Positions 8,439 to 16,982 are shown, counted from the first letter of the stretch. The stretch: DNA of 64,000 bases from an uncultured Bradyrhizobium sp. (GCF_936943645.1 NZ_CAKZJO010000045.1:1-64000), one strand, 5' to 3'. Made by a program: numbers and translations. The notes: a model not told the origin generated them from the letters alone.

Positions 8439-9632
8439 TCACACGATCTCCGCGGCCCTCAGCCGCGCGATCTCTGCGGCATCGAATCCCAGCTCGTCCA
8501 GCACCGCATCCGTATCCGCCCCCAGCTCCGGCGCCATCCGGTCGAGCCTGCCGCCGCCATGGGCGAGCTTGAAGCCGCTGCCGGCGAGGCGCAGGCGGCC
8601 ATAGGGCGTGTCCAGCTCCTGGATCGCGCCGCGCGCCTTGATTTGCGGATGGTCGATGACCTCCTCGACCTTCCAGATGCTGGCACAGGGGGCGCCGGCG
8701 TCTTCCAGTATGGTCTCCCATTCGCGCGCGGGCTTGGCTGCGAGCGCCTCCTCGATGATGGCGCGCAGGGCCGGCTCGTTCTCGTTGCGCGAAAACCAGT
8801 CGGCAAAGCGCGGATCAGACAGCGTGTCCTCGCGGCCGAGCGCGGCCATCAGCGCGCGGTACTGCTTCTCGTTGTTGACGGCGAGCAGGATGTGGCCGTC
8901 GCCGCATCTGAACAAATTCGCCGTGGTTCGGCGGCTCACCGCCTGGTTGCCCGAGAGCGTCTGGCGATGGCCGGCGACCGACCAGTCCGCGATCTGGCCC
9001 GACAGAAACGCCACCGTCGCCTCCAGCATGGAGACGTCGATGAGTTGCCCCTGGCCGGTGCGGTCGCGCTGGTACAGCGCGCTGGAGACGCCGAACGCGG
9101 CGGTGGCGCCGGAGAGCACGTCGCACACCGCAAAGCCTGCGCGCGTCGGTCCCGTCTCGGGATGGCCCGTGATCGCCATGATGCCCGACAGCGCCTGCAT
9201 CTTGCCGTCATAGCCGGGCCGCAATCGATCCGGGCCGGTCTGGCCGAAGCCCGACACCGCGCAATAGATCAGCTTCGGATTGATCGCCGAGAGCGCCTCG
9301 TAGCCGATGCCGAGCTTGTCCATCACGCCCGGGCGGAAGTTCTCCATGACGACGTCGACGCTCGTCGCGAGCTTCTTCACGATCGCGATCGCCTCCGGCT
9401 TCTGCAGATCGAGCGTCAGGCTGCGCTTGTTGCCGTTGATGGCCTGGAACGCCGGTGCCAGGCCGCGATCGGCCCATTCGCGTGAGAGCGGCGTGCGGCG
9501 CATGTCCTCGCCCTCGCGCCGCTCGACCTTGATGACGTCGGCGCCCAGCAGCCCGAGCTGGTAGCTCGCATAGGGGCCGGCCAGCACTTGCGTGAAGTCC
9601 AGGATCTTCACGCCCTCGAACGGTCGCGTCAC
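8439..9632 (-). CDS. CaiB/BaiF (class III) CoA-transferase
   Basis: A 397-residue protein of the family III CoA-transferases. It opens with the typical GVKILDFTQVLAGPYA and GADVIKVE and has the NKRSLTLDL segment. The catalytic Asp should be the one in FAVCDVLSGATAAFG at about residue 170. These enzymes move CoA between organic acids such as formate/oxalate, carnitine or succinate/mesaconate. The acid used here cannot be told from sequence. It is a single leftward gene between dispersed repeats. Confidence 0.9.
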   Translation of the reverse strand: MTRPFEGVKILDFTQVLAGPYASYQLGLLGADVIKVERREGEDMRRTPLSREWADRGLAPAFQAINGNKRSLTLDLQKPEAIAIVKKLATSVDVVMENFRPGVMDKLGIGYEALSAINPKLIYCAVSGFGQTGPDRLRPGYDGKMQALSGIMAITGHPETGPTRAGFAVCDVLSGATAAFGVSSALYQRDRTGQGQLIDVSMLEATVAFLSGQIADWSVAGHRQTLSGNQAVSRRTTANLFRCGDGHILLAVNNEKQYRALMAALGREDTLSDPRFADWFSRNENEPALRAIIEEALAAKPAREWETILEDAGAPCASIWKVEEVIDHPQIKARGAIQELDTPYGRLRLAGSGFKLAHGGGRLDRMAPELGADTDAVLDELGFDAAEIARLRAAEIV

Positions 9633-9673
9633 GTCGCTCTCCCCGATATTTGTTGTTATTGGAGGACGTCAAA

Positions 9674-9718
9674 GCATGATCCGGAAAAGTGCGAAGCGGT
9701 TTTCCGGAAAGATCATGC
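9674..9718. repeat. Dispersed inverted repeat (gcatgatccggaaaa type)
   Basis: The left arm gcatgatccggaaaa (9674-9688) is mirrored by ttttccggaaagatcatgc (9700-9718), a hairpin with a single-base bulge. It is a frequent small intergenic repeat in this genus. It lies between the GrdB-like gene and the CoA-transferase gene. Confidence 0.8.
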
Positions 9719-9731
9719 GCAAACAACAATC

Positions 9732-9761
9732 TAAAGCGCGATGACTATCCATCGCGCTTTA
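9732..9761 (-). terminator. Hairpin overlapping the stop of the GrdB-like gene
   Basis: Perfect 12-base arms (taaagcgcgatg at 9732-9743 and its mirror at 9750-9761) with a six-base loop. The right arm contains the stop codon of the leftward gene, and read leftward the hairpin is followed by a T-rich stretch (gattgttgtttg). It is probably the terminator of that gene, although the same sequence is also a dispersed repeat in bradyrhizobia. Confidence 0.65.
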
Positions 9762-10688
9762 GGCGGCGCGGTTGCCGCGCGCGATCTCCTTCTGCTTGTC
9801 GAATTCGGCGCGGCGGCGCGCCAGCTCTTCCGGCGACAGCTGCGCGACGTTGTTGTAGTCGAGCTTCCAGGAGGCATCCTCGCTCCAGCGCAGCGGCGAC
9901 TGCATCGTGGTCTGCGGGCCGCTCGCGGTCTCGAGCAGCAGAAGCGCGAGCTCCAGCGTCTGCGCCTGCGAGGCGACGTCGTGCGGCTTGCCGGCGGAGT
10001 TGCCGAGCGGGAAGTCCGAGAACAAAAAGCGCGGCACCGCGGCATGCTCGATGATGTCCTTGGCGCAGCCCATCACCACGGTCGGAATGCCGCCTGCATC
10101 GAGATGCCGCGCCACCAGCGCGGTGGTCTGGTGGCAGACCGGGCAGTTCGGCACCAGCACCGCGACGTCGACCTTGTCGGCAAGGCAGCGCGCCAGAATC
10201 TCCGGCGCGTCGGTGTCGAGCGTGACGCGGTGGCTGCGGTTGGTCGGCGCGCCGAAGAAGCGCGGGGCCACCTCGCCGATACGTCCGGCGGCGGACGCCT
10301 TCAACAGTTGCGGCAGCGGAAACCAGGTGCCGTTGTCGGTCGCCGAGGTGTGCTTGCGGTCGTAGCCGATATGCGAGATGCGCAGATCGTGCGCCTGCGA
10401 CGTGTCGCCGTCATAGACCTGGTAGAATTTCGCGCTGCCATTATACGCCGCGCCCGGCCCCTGATCGCCCTTGGTCGGATCGTAGGGCGCGGCGGTCGTG
10501 ATGATGGTGACGCGCGACTTGGCCAGCGGCTTCTTCAGCGGCTGGAACGGCGCTGAGGTGTAATGCGCCCAGCGATACGGCGTGGTGTAGCCGATCGCCG
10601 CGTAATAATCGCGCGTGCGCTGCATGTAGGGGATGGGAGCATCATAGTCGGGCGCAAAGCCGAATTCATCGTCGCGCGGCGCGGACAT
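9759..10688 (-). CDS. Glycine/sarcosine/betaine reductase selenoprotein B-like protein
   Basis: A 309-residue cytoplasmic protein resembling the PB component family of clostridial amino-acid reductases, but from an aerobe. A CPVCH motif lies in VLVPNCPVCHQTTALVARH around residue 180, in the general region where true PB proteins use selenocysteine. There is no in-frame TGA, so no selenocysteine is expected. The protein may be a thiol redox enzyme; the reaction in aerobic bacteria is unknown to me. It stands alone, with no other reductase components nearby. I am sure of the frame and fairly sure of the family. Confidence 0.7.
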   Translation of the reverse strand: MSAPRDDEFGFAPDYDAPIPYMQRTRDYYAAIGYTTPYRWAHYTSAPFQPLKKPLAKSRVTIITTAAPYDPTKGDQGPGAAYNGSAKFYQVYDGDTSQAHDLRISHIGYDRKHTSATDNGTWFPLPQLLKASAAGRIGEVAPRFFGAPTNRSHRVTLDTDAPEILARCLADKVDVAVLVPNCPVCHQTTALVARHLDAGGIPTVVMGCAKDIIEHAAVPRFLFSDFPLGNSAGKPHDVASQAQTLELALLLLETASGPQTTMQSPLRWSEDASWKLDYNNVAQLSPEELARRRAEFDKQKEIARGNRAA

Positions 10689-10810
10689 GGGCGCGTCTCC
10701 TGGTTCTTGGTTGGGACCAGACTAGAGGGAGTTTCGGGGGTGCTCAATGGGGGGAGCCGCGGCACAGGACAGAATTGCAGATGAGAATGGCGGACAGGGG
10801 GCGGTGCCTC

Positions 10811-10970
10811 TTACCCTCCCCTGGGGGGTGGGTCGATCGCGCGAAGCGCGAGCGGGGTGGGGTGATCTCTCCACACGGGCACCGTGGACGAAGAGGGACC
10901 GTCACCCCACCCCGTCTCACATTTCGCTGCGCTCAATGTGAGCCGACCCTCCCCCTCCAGGGCAGGGTAA
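10811..10970. repeat. Dispersed composite inverted repeat (ccctcccctgg type)
   Basis: The left end ttaccctcccctgg is mirrored by ccagggcagggtaa at the right end, with inner palindromes such as cgcgcgaagcgcg. The element of about 160 bp fills the gap of 291 bases between nudK and the GrdB-like gene. No gene is seen in that gap. Confidence 0.75.
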
Positions 10971-10979
10971 GAGCAGCAT

Positions 10980-11561
10980 CTACCTGAACACGTGCAGCGC
11001 CGCGTATTGCAGCAGCATGATCGCCTTGGCGTCGATGATGCGGCCGTCAGCAATCATCGCCAGCGCCTCGTCGATCGAAAGCTCCAGCACCTCGATGTCC
11101 TCGCCCTCGTGCGCGAGGCCGCCGCCGTCGCTGACCCGCATCGAAGGCTCGTATTCGGCGACGAAGAAATGCAGCTTCTCGGTGATGGCGCCGGGGCTCA
11201 TGAAGGCCTCGAACACCTTGTGGACGTGATGCAGGCGATAGCCGGTCTCCTCCTCCGCCTCGGCGCGGATGCGCTCCTCGGGCTCGGCGTTGTCGAGCAC
11301 GCCGGCGGCCGCCTCGATCAAGAGGTCGTCATAGCCGCGGATGAAGGCCGGCAGACGAAACTGGCGCACCAGGATCACGGTGCGCCCGGCGAGATTGTAG
11401 GGCAGCACCGCGGCGGCGTTGTCGCGCTCATAGGTCTCGCGCTTCTGCGTCTGCCATTCGCCGCTGGCGCGCCGGTACTCGAACGTCGTGGTCTTCAGCG
11501 GCGTCCAGCCGTTCGAGAGCACGCTGACGTCCTTGATGCGGACGCGGTCGGAAATGGACAT
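10980..11561 (-). CDS. nudK: Nudix hydrolase, GDP-mannose pyrophosphatase NudK type
   Basis: A 193-residue protein that follows E. coli NudK closely: an N-terminal KRETYERDNAAAVLPYN, an Arg-rich VRQFRLP, then IEAAAGVLDNAEPEE and EAEEETGY as the Nudix box (one residue shorter than the standard box, as in NudK), and SPGAITEKLHFF. NudK cleaves GDP-mannose to GMP and mannose 1-phosphate. It is the last gene of a leftward operon after Sua5, an FAD oxidase and a GNAT protein, with a 10-base gap to the GNAT gene. Confidence 0.8.
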   Translation of the reverse strand: MSISDRVRIKDVSVLSNGWTPLKTTTFEYRRASGEWQTQKRETYERDNAAAVLPYNLAGRTVILVRQFRLPAFIRGYDDLLIEAAAGVLDNAEPEERIRAEAEEETGYRLHHVHKVFEAFMSPGAITEKLHFFVAEYEPSMRVSDGGGLAHEGEDIEVLELSIDEALAMIADGRIIDAKAIMLLQYAALHVFR

Positions 11562-11571
11562 GACAGGATTC

Positions 11572-12012
11572 TCAATTGCTTGGCGTGGCGCGGCCGTCGA
11601 GCCACTTCTGGAACATCACGGAGGTCGACAGCTCGAAGCCGAGCGAGTTGTAGAATGCATTGGCCTGTGCGTTCTCGCGACGGACGAGGAGCTGCAGCTT
11701 CGATATGCCGGCCGCCCGCAGCCAGTCCTCCGCCGCTGCCATGATGACGCGGCCATGGCCGCGTTTGCGGATGTCGGGATCGACCGCGACGTAATAGACC
11801 CAGCCGCGATGGCCGTCATGGCCGACCATGACGGTCGCGGCGATCGCGCCGCCGTCGCGGCCGACCAGCACGGTGGAATTGTCGCGCCGCCGCGCCAGCG
11901 CGATGTCGGCATGCGGGTCGTTCCAGGGCCGCGTCAGGCCGCAGCGCCGCCACAGCGCGACGACCGCCTCGACGTCGGCGTCGGTGATGGCGTCGATCGC
12001 GAGCGCGCTCAC
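11572..12012 (-). CDS. GNAT acetyltransferase (YpeA-like)
   Basis: A 146-residue GNAT-fold protein. The acetyl-CoA-binding loop is in VYYVAVDPDIRKRGHGRVIMAAAEDWL (Arg/Lys-x-x-Gly-x-Gly form) and the C-terminal strand in NAFYNSLGF. The N-terminal half (VVALWRRCGLTRPWNDP) is typical of the YpeA group, whose substrate is uncertain. Its start overlaps the stop of the FAD-oxidase gene by 4 bp, so it is coupled to that gene. Confidence 0.82.
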   Translation of the reverse strand: MSALAIDAITDADVEAVVALWRRCGLTRPWNDPHADIALARRRDNSTVLVGRDGGAIAATVMVGHDGHRGWVYYVAVDPDIRKRGHGRVIMAAAEDWLRAAGISKLQLLVRRENAQANAFYNSLGFELSTSVMFQKWLDGRATPSN

Positions 12013-13436
12013 AGCACCTTCCCCGGATTCATGATGCCGAGCGGATCGAGCATCGCCTTGATCGCGCGCATCAGCTCGATCGCGGTCTTGTCCTTGACGT
12101 CAGGCAGTTCGTCGCGCTTGAGCACGCCGATGCCGTGCTCGGCCGAGATCGAGCCGCCCATGCGCAGCACGATCTCGAACACCACGGCGTTCATGTCGTG
12201 CCAGCGCCCGAGGTAATCGGCCGTGTCGCCGCCAATGGGCTGGCTGACATTGTAATGCAGATTGCCGTCGCCGAGATGGCCGAACGGCACCGGGCGCGCG
12301 CCCGGGATCAGCTTGACCACGGCGGCGTTGGCTTCCTCGATGAAGGCGGGCACCGCGGCGATCGGCACCGAGATGTCGTGCTTGATCGAGCCGCCCTCGG
12401 GCTTCTGCGCCGCCGACATCTCCTCGCGCAGCCTCCAGAAATTGTTGCGCTGGGAAAGGCTCGCCGCGATCACGGCGTCGTCGACGATCTCCTCCTCCAT
12501 GGCGCGGGCGAGGATCGTCTCGAGCGGCGTGCGGGCATCGTCGCTGGCCGCGGACAATTCCATCAGCACGTACCAGGGGTGCTTCCCTTGGAGCGGATCG
12601 CGCACGTCGATGCCGTGCCGGACCGAGAAGTCAACCGCCATCTCCGAGAGCAGCTCAAAGCTCGTCAGCGCGTTCGCAGCTTCGCTCTGTGCGATCGTCA
12701 GCAGCTTCAGCGCCGCCGCCGGCGACTTCAGCCCGACATAGGCCGTCTCGATCGAGCGCGGCTTCGGAAACAGCTTGAGCGTCGCCGCCGTGATGATACC
12801 GAGCGTGCCTTCGGCGCCGATGAAGAGGTTGTGCAGATTGTAGCCGGTGTTGTCCTTCTTCAGCTTCGACAGCACGTTGAGCACGCGCCCGTCGGCGAGC
12901 ACGACCTCGAGCCCCAGCGCCATCTCGCGCGCCACGCCATAGGCGAGCGCGGCGGTGCCGCCGGCATTGGTGGAGAGATTGCCGCCGATGGTGCAGCTGC
13001 CTTCGGCGCCGAGCGAGAGCGGAAACAGCCGGTCGACGTCGGAGGCCTTCTGCTGCGCCACCTGCAGCACCACGCCCGCCTCGACCGTCATGGTGTTGGA
13101 GGCGGTGTCGACCTCGCGGATCTTGTCGAGCCGCCGCAACGACACCACCACCTCGCCGTTATGCGGCGTCTGGCCGCCGACGAGCCCGGTGTTGCCGCCC
13201 TGCGGCACCAGCGCGATTCTGTGCGCGGAGGCGAGCTTGCAGATCGCCGAGACTTCCGCCGTCGAGCCCGGACGCAGCACCAGCGGCGAGCGGCCGTGGA
13301 ACAGATTACGCTCCTCGGTGACGTAAGGCTGGATGTCGGTCGCATCGGTGATGGCGTGCCTGTCGCCGACGATCTCGCGGAATTGGGCGATCAGCTCGGG
13401 CGCAAGCGGAGGGGTGGCGGATTGATTGATGTTCAT
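12009..13436 (-). CDS. FAD-linked 2-hydroxyacid oxidase/dehydrogenase (GlcD/D2HGDH type)
   Basis: A 475-residue flavoprotein with an N-terminal FAD-binding type 4 domain (PQGGNTGLVGGQTP around residue 85, then GNLSTNAGG) and a C-terminal FAD-oxidase domain ending in GHLGDGNLHYN and EHGIGVLKRDEL, which carry metal-binding His and Glu residues. Such enzymes oxidise D-lactate, glycolate or D-2-hydroxyglutarate; the closest overall form is the D-2-hydroxyglutarate/D-lactate group. The ATG at 13436 (MNINQS) is chosen because the upstream extension contains low-quality sequence. It is the second gene of the leftward Sua5 operon. Confidence 0.87.
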   Translation of the reverse strand: MNINQSATPPLAPELIAQFREIVGDRHAITDATDIQPYVTEERNLFHGRSPLVLRPGSTAEVSAICKLASAHRIALVPQGGNTGLVGGQTPHNGEVVVSLRRLDKIREVDTASNTMTVEAGVVLQVAQQKASDVDRLFPLSLGAEGSCTIGGNLSTNAGGTAALAYGVAREMALGLEVVLADGRVLNVLSKLKKDNTGYNLHNLFIGAEGTLGIITAATLKLFPKPRSIETAYVGLKSPAAALKLLTIAQSEAANALTSFELLSEMAVDFSVRHGIDVRDPLQGKHPWYVLMELSAASDDARTPLETILARAMEEEIVDDAVIAASLSQRNNFWRLREEMSAAQKPEGGSIKHDISVPIAAVPAFIEEANAAVVKLIPGARPVPFGHLGDGNLHYNVSQPIGGDTADYLGRWHDMNAVVFEIVLRMGGSISAEHGIGVLKRDELPDVKDKTAIELMRAIKAMLDPLGIMNPGKVL

Positions 13437-13458
13437 CGTCTTGTCTCTTCTTCCACTC

Positions 13459-14463
13459 TCATCTCGCCACGGCAGCCCGGCGCAGCCGGTCGTTGATCGC
13501 TTCGCCAAGGCCGACCTCGGGAATGGTCATCACCGCGATCCCCAGCGGGCCCTTCGCGTCCAGCGCGCGAAGATAGCCGAACAGGTTGGCGGCGGCTTCA
13601 TCCAGATCACCGCTGGGCGACAGATTCATGACGGCGGCGGTCTCCATGCCGGGCAGCCGCTCGGAGCCGAACGCCAGCAGCGCTTCGCCCGGCGCCACTT
13701 CCCGCGCGCGCAGGCGCACGGGTGCGCGCGGCGCGTAGTGCGAGGCCAGCATGCCCGGCGCCAGCGGCTGGCTGTCGTCGCGTTCGGCCTCCACTGGCGG
13801 TCGCGCCAGCGCTGCGCCGAGCACCGCCTCGATCCGCTCGCGCGACAGTCCGCCGGGCCGCAGCAGCATCGCGGTGTCGAAGCAGCCGACGATGGTCGAT
13901 TCGACACCGACCGTGACGGGCCCGCCGTCGACGATCAGGTCGATCCGCCCCGCAAGATCGCTCTCGACATGGGCGGCCAGTGTCGGCGAGACGTGGCCGG
14001 AGATGTTGGCGGACGGCGCCACCACGGCCCCGCCGAAGGCGCGCAGGATCGCCTGCGCCACGGGGTGGGCGGGAATGCGGATCGCGACCGTGTCGAGGCC
14101 GGCGGTGGCGAGCTCCGCCACCGGGCAGCCCTCCGTCTTCGGCACCACCAGCGTCAGCGGCCCCGGCCAGAACGCCTCGGCCAGCCTCAAGGCGCGCGCA
14201 TCGAATCGCCCGATCCGACGGGCGGCGGCGATATCAGGCACATGGGCGATCAGCGGATTGAAGGCCGGCCGCCCCTTGGCGGCGTAGAGATGGGCGATCG
14301 CGGTCGCGTTGGCGGCGTCCGCGCCGAGCCCGTAGACGGTCTCGGTCGGGAACGCGACCAGCCCGCCGGCCGCCAGGGTGCGGGCGGCAGCCTTCGCGCC
14401 GGCCGCGCCGGCCGGTAAAATCAGCGTTTCAACACCCGTTTTCACAGGGACAAAATTCCTCAT
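13459..14463 (-). CDS. sua5: L-threonylcarbamoyladenylate synthase (Sua5)
   Basis: A 334-residue protein with a YrdC domain (about 20-210: GLVAFPTETVYGLGADA, KGRPAFNPLIAHV, RIPAHP, SANISG) and the extra C-terminal Sua5 domain, making it the long Sua5 form. It makes threonylcarbamoyl-AMP for the t6A modification of tRNAs reading ANN codons. The ATG at 14463 is the first start that does not read through the tRNA gene upstream. It heads the operon Sua5-FAD oxidase-GNAT-NudK, and its start is 50 bases from the divergent tRNA-Pro. Confidence 0.92.
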   Translation of the reverse strand: MRNFVPVKTGVETLILPAGAAGAKAAARTLAAGGLVAFPTETVYGLGADAANATAIAHLYAAKGRPAFNPLIAHVPDIAAARRIGRFDARALRLAEAFWPGPLTLVVPKTEGCPVAELATAGLDTVAIRIPAHPVAQAILRAFGGAVVAPSANISGHVSPTLAAHVESDLAGRIDLIVDGGPVTVGVESTIVGCFDTAMLLRPGGLSRERIEAVLGAALARPPVEAERDDSQPLAPGMLASHYAPRAPVRLRAREVAPGEALLAFGSERLPGMETAAVMNLSPSGDLDEAAANLFGYLRALDAKGPLGIAVMTIPEVGLGEAINDRLRRAAVAR

Positions 14464-14513
14464 CTCGGCCGCTTGCGGTGCGCCAAGCCCGACGCTATAA
14501 GCCGGCCTCTTGT

Positions 14514-14590
14514 CGGAGTGTGGCTCAGCCCGGTAGAGCACTGCGTTCGGGACGCAGGGGTCGCAGGTTCGAATCCTGCCACTCCGACCA
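14514..14590 (+). tRNA. tRNA-Pro (anticodon CGG)
   Basis: A 77-base cloverleaf with encoded CCA. Acceptor arms cggagtg (14514-14520) and cactccg pair fully. The anticodon stem ctgcg/cgcag encloses loop ttcggga, placing anticodon CGG at 14548-14550, which reads CCG proline codons. The T arm is gcagg-ttcgaat-cctgc. Longer protein frames crossing this locus on the other strand are false. Confidence 0.97.
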
Positions 14591-14779
14591 TTCTTCCAAA
14601 AGTCGACGTTTTCCAGAGGCTTGGCAGACCGGCCGCCGCCGCCTCGGAACACCTTTTTGCAACGATTTTCAAAGCGGGTCCACGGCCGATTTGGCCGGGC
14701 AGGGCGGCTTGCTGCGGCGGCATGGCTCGTCGCGAGCTAACGATCCGACATTGCCTGGTACGTCAGAGGACTACAGTTC

Positions 14780-14864
14780 GTAGGATGGGCGGAGCGAAGC
14801 GAAACCCATCGAAGGTTTCGACGGGCAGGGAAGTGAGGCGTTTCGCTTTGGTCTACCCATCCTG
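14780..14864. repeat. Dispersed inverted repeat (ggatgggc type)
   Basis: Arms gtaggatgggc at the left and gcctacccatcc-like sequence (gtctacccatcc) at the right enclose a shorter inner pair, gcgaagcgaaac and gtttcgct-like. It is an intergenic repeat downstream of the tRNA and upstream of the stop of the next leftward gene. The rest of 14591-14868 shows no gene. Confidence 0.6.
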
Positions 14865-14868
14865 CTGG

Positions 14869-15195
14869 TCATCGCCGCGTCACCACCATCCCCACCATAA
14901 ACGCCACCAGCAGCGCCGGCAGCGGTGCCTCGCGCACCATGCCGCGGACGATGTCCGGCCAGTGTTGCTCCGGGACCAGCCGCGGCGATCGCACCTGCGG
15001 CGCCGGCTCGATGCCCCAGCTTGATGCGAGCTCGGCGACTTCGCTCGATGCCAGCCGCACGCCATCGCGGACGCGGAAGATCGCCGCATCCGGTCGTTCG
15101 CGCGGGGGAAGCTGCATCAGCGTCGCGACCGCGGTGCGCAACGTCATCTCGCCAAAGCCTTGCAGCCGCACCTGCTCCTCGGGATCGGACGCCAT
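14869..15195 (-). CDS. Small protein of unknown function with C-terminal membrane segment
   Basis: A 108-residue protein. The first 80 residues are soluble (LQGFGEMTLRTAVATLMQLP, DAAIFRVRDGVRLASSEV) and a hydrophobic segment near the end (LPALLVAFMVGMVVTR) could anchor it in the membrane as a tail anchor. The start at 15195 is favoured over 15216 because gaggaa lies 8 bases upstream and the longer form would overlap the neighbouring 37-residue gene. The function is unknown. It probably forms a unit with that tiny gene, 10 bases upstream. Confidence 0.65.
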   Translation of the reverse strand: MASDPEEQVRLQGFGEMTLRTAVATLMQLPPRERPDAAIFRVRDGVRLASSEVAELASSWGIEPAPQVRSPRLVPEQHWPDIVRGMVREAPLPALLVAFMVGMVVTRR

Positions 15196-15205
15196 GAAAA
15201 ATTCC

Positions 15206-15319
15206 TCACAGCGCAAAGTGGCGCGCGAGGCCGAAGGCCAGCGTCGCGCACAGGACCAGCGTGGACACCGCGCCGGCCACGCCGCGCGCGAGATGGGTTC
15301 GCGTCAGGTGCCTGGTCAT
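15206..15319 (-). CDS. 37-residue predicted single-pass membrane peptide
   Basis: This short frame (MTRHLTRTHLARGVAG, then AVSTLVLCATLAFGL, then ARHFAL) has a basic N-terminus followed by one hydrophobic helix, the pattern of a small membrane protein. A ribosome site (ggagcacgatc) precedes the ATG, and the next gene on the strand starts 10 bases after its stop. I have no family for it. The combination of ribosome site, helix and spacing makes a real gene more likely than not. Confidence 0.5.
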   Translation of the reverse strand: MTRHLTRTHLARGVAGAVSTLVLCATLAFGLARHFAL

Positions 15320-15406
15320 GATCGTGCTCCATGCTCTGCATGGAAATGGCGGCACGTGACGTTGGTTCCTTCGGCGCCCGGAATCGACGAGTTCAGCCTG
15401 TGCCGA

Positions 15407-15631
15407 TTACTTGCGCAGCAACTCGCTCAAGGCCGCCGTCGCCTCGGCGCAGCGGATGTCGTCGATCTCGCGCGACAGGCTGAGCGCGCTGGCTTTGAGT
15501 TCCTCGAGCTTCCAGCTCTCGGGATGCTGGCTTTCGAGCTGACCGAGACGCTTGTTGAGGTCATCCAGTCTCGATTGGAGGTGCCCGATGCTGGCATCCC
15601 CATTCACTTTCCAAACGCGTTGTGCACGCAT
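15407..15631 (-). CDS. Small coiled-coil protein, 74 aa
   Basis: A short charged protein made almost entirely of heptad-like helix (IGHLQSRLDDLNKRLGQLES, then LEELKASALSLSREIDDI). It is probably a coiled coil that oligomerises. The ATG at 15631 has a strong ribosome site (agggga) 8 bases upstream; an upstream start at 15760 lacks one. There are no catalytic motifs and the role is unknown. It is the third of three very small leftward genes in a row here. Confidence 0.65.
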   Translation of the reverse strand: MRAQRVWKVNGDASIGHLQSRLDDLNKRLGQLESQHPESWKLEELKASALSLSREIDDIRCAEATAALSELLRK

Positions 15632-15910
15632 CGTCGTTCCCCTGATAGTCTCACGGCCTTGTGAGAGTGGTTCGTGGCCGGAATGGGAGTTTGTTTTGTC
15701 GGGCTTCAGACCGTGGGGAACCGTTGCATATCCGCAACGAAGTTCCCGTGATCTGGTCAAGAGCGGTCGCGAGCCGCCTCACGATGATACCCACCGGCAC
15801 GAAATTTGATTGTGTCGCCTGACGACGACGAGATGGACCGGCCTGTGTGCGCGGTGCGCCGCTCAATAGAGTCCAGGCCGGGCGCACTTCGGACAACGAG
15901 GGAATGACGC

Positions 15911-16870
15911 GTGGCAAGATTTGTGACTGTCGCGGCCGGCCAGCTTGGCCCTGTCGCGAGGAGCGAGACGAGGACGGAGGTGGTGGCGCGGCTGATGGCG
16001 CTGATGCGCCAGGCCCACGCCAACGGCTGCGATGTGATCGTCTATCCCGAGCTTGCGCTGACGACGTTCTTTCCGCGCTGGTATTTCGAGGATCAGGCCG
16101 AGATCGACAGCTTCTTCGAGCGCGAGATGCCGGGCGAGGACACGCGAGCCTTGTTCGATCTCGCCCGCGCGCTCGGTATCGGCTTCTATCTCGGCTACGC
16201 CGAGCTGACCGTCGAGGACAGTATCGTTCGCCGCTACAACACCACCGTCCTGGTCGACAAGAGCGGCGAGATCGTCCTGAAGTACCGCAAGGTCCATTTG
16301 CCCGGCCATGCCGAGCACGAGCCGTGGCGGAAATTCCAGCATCTGGAAAAGCGCTATTTCGAGCCGGGCCGCGGCTTCGGCGTGGTCCATGCCTTCGGCG
16401 GGGTGATGGGCATGGCGATCTGCAACGACCGCCGCTGGAGCGAGACCTATCGGGTGATGGGCCTGCAGGGCGTCGAGATGGTGATGATCGGCTACAACAC
16501 GCCGGTTCACAATCCGCCCGCGCCCGAGCATGACGATCTCTCGCTGTTCCACAATCATCTCGTCATGCAGTCCGGCGCCTATCAGAACGGCACCTTCGTG
16601 GTCGGCGTCGCCAAGGCCGGCGTCGAGGAGGGGGTGGACCATATCGGCGGCAGCTGCATCATCGCGCCCCCCGGCGAGATCATCGCGCGGTGCACGACCA
16701 AGGGCGACGAGCTCGCGCTCGCCCGCTGCGATCTCGATCTCTGCAACTCCTACAAGCGCACCACCTTCAATTTCGACGTCCACCGCCAGCCGCATGCCTA
16801 TGGCATGATCGTGGAACGGAAGGGCGTGACGACGATGGCGGATGGGAGGCCGGTGTCGCGGAAGGGGTGA
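15911..16870 (+). CDS. hyuC: N-carbamoyl-D-amino-acid hydrolase
   Basis: A 319-residue nitrilase-superfamily amidohydrolase that closely matches the Agrobacterium D-carbamoylase as I remember it. The Glu-Lys-Cys triad falls in YPELALTTFFPRWYF (Glu about 47), KYRKVHLPG (Lys about 127) and AICNDRRW (Cys about 172). FQHLEKRYFEPG and GYNTPVHNPP are diagnostic segments. It hydrolyses N-carbamoyl-D-amino acids to D-amino acids, CO2 and ammonia, the last step of the hydantoin route. No hydantoinase lies beside it; it is a single gene followed by a long repeat region. Confidence 0.88.
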   Translation: MARFVTVAAGQLGPVARSETRTEVVARLMALMRQAHANGCDVIVYPELALTTFFPRWYFEDQAEIDSFFEREMPGEDTRALFDLARALGIGFYLGYAELTVEDSIVRRYNTTVLVDKSGEIVLKYRKVHLPGHAEHEPWRKFQHLEKRYFEPGRGFGVVHAFGGVMGMAICNDRRWSETYRVMGLQGVEMVMIGYNTPVHNPPAPEHDDLSLFHNHLVMQSGAYQNGTFVVGVAKAGVEEGVDHIGGSCIIAPPGEIIARCTTKGDELALARCDLDLCNSYKRTTFNFDVHRQPHAYGMIVERKGVTTMADGRPVSRKG

Positions 16871-16878
16871 GGCTCTCG

Positions 16879-16979
16879 CAGGGTGGGCAAAGGCGCACTT
16901 GCGCCGTGCCCACGTTCTGCCTGTGAACCGAGAGAGATCGTGGGCACGTCGCGCAAGCGCGCGCCTTTGCCCACCCTAC
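16879..16979. repeat. Palindromic repeat (gggtgggcaaagg type), copy 1
   Basis: The left arm gggtgggcaaagg and the right arm cctttgcccaccc pair, and inner arms cgtgcccacg and cgtgggcacg form a second stem. It is a frequent intergenic palindrome in bradyrhizobia. A second copy lies at 17607-17699, so the two flank the hairpin-rich stretch between them. Confidence 0.85.
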
Positions 16980-16982
16980 GGC

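Noticed and set aside
14514..14590. tRNA-Pro as an integration site of a mobile island
   Set aside because: No integrase, no repeated tRNA 3' end found downstream, and neighbouring genes look like core chromosome.
14464..14652. Upstream extension of Sua5
   Set aside because: It reads antisense through the tRNA-Pro gene; the ATG at 14463 gives the normal protein.
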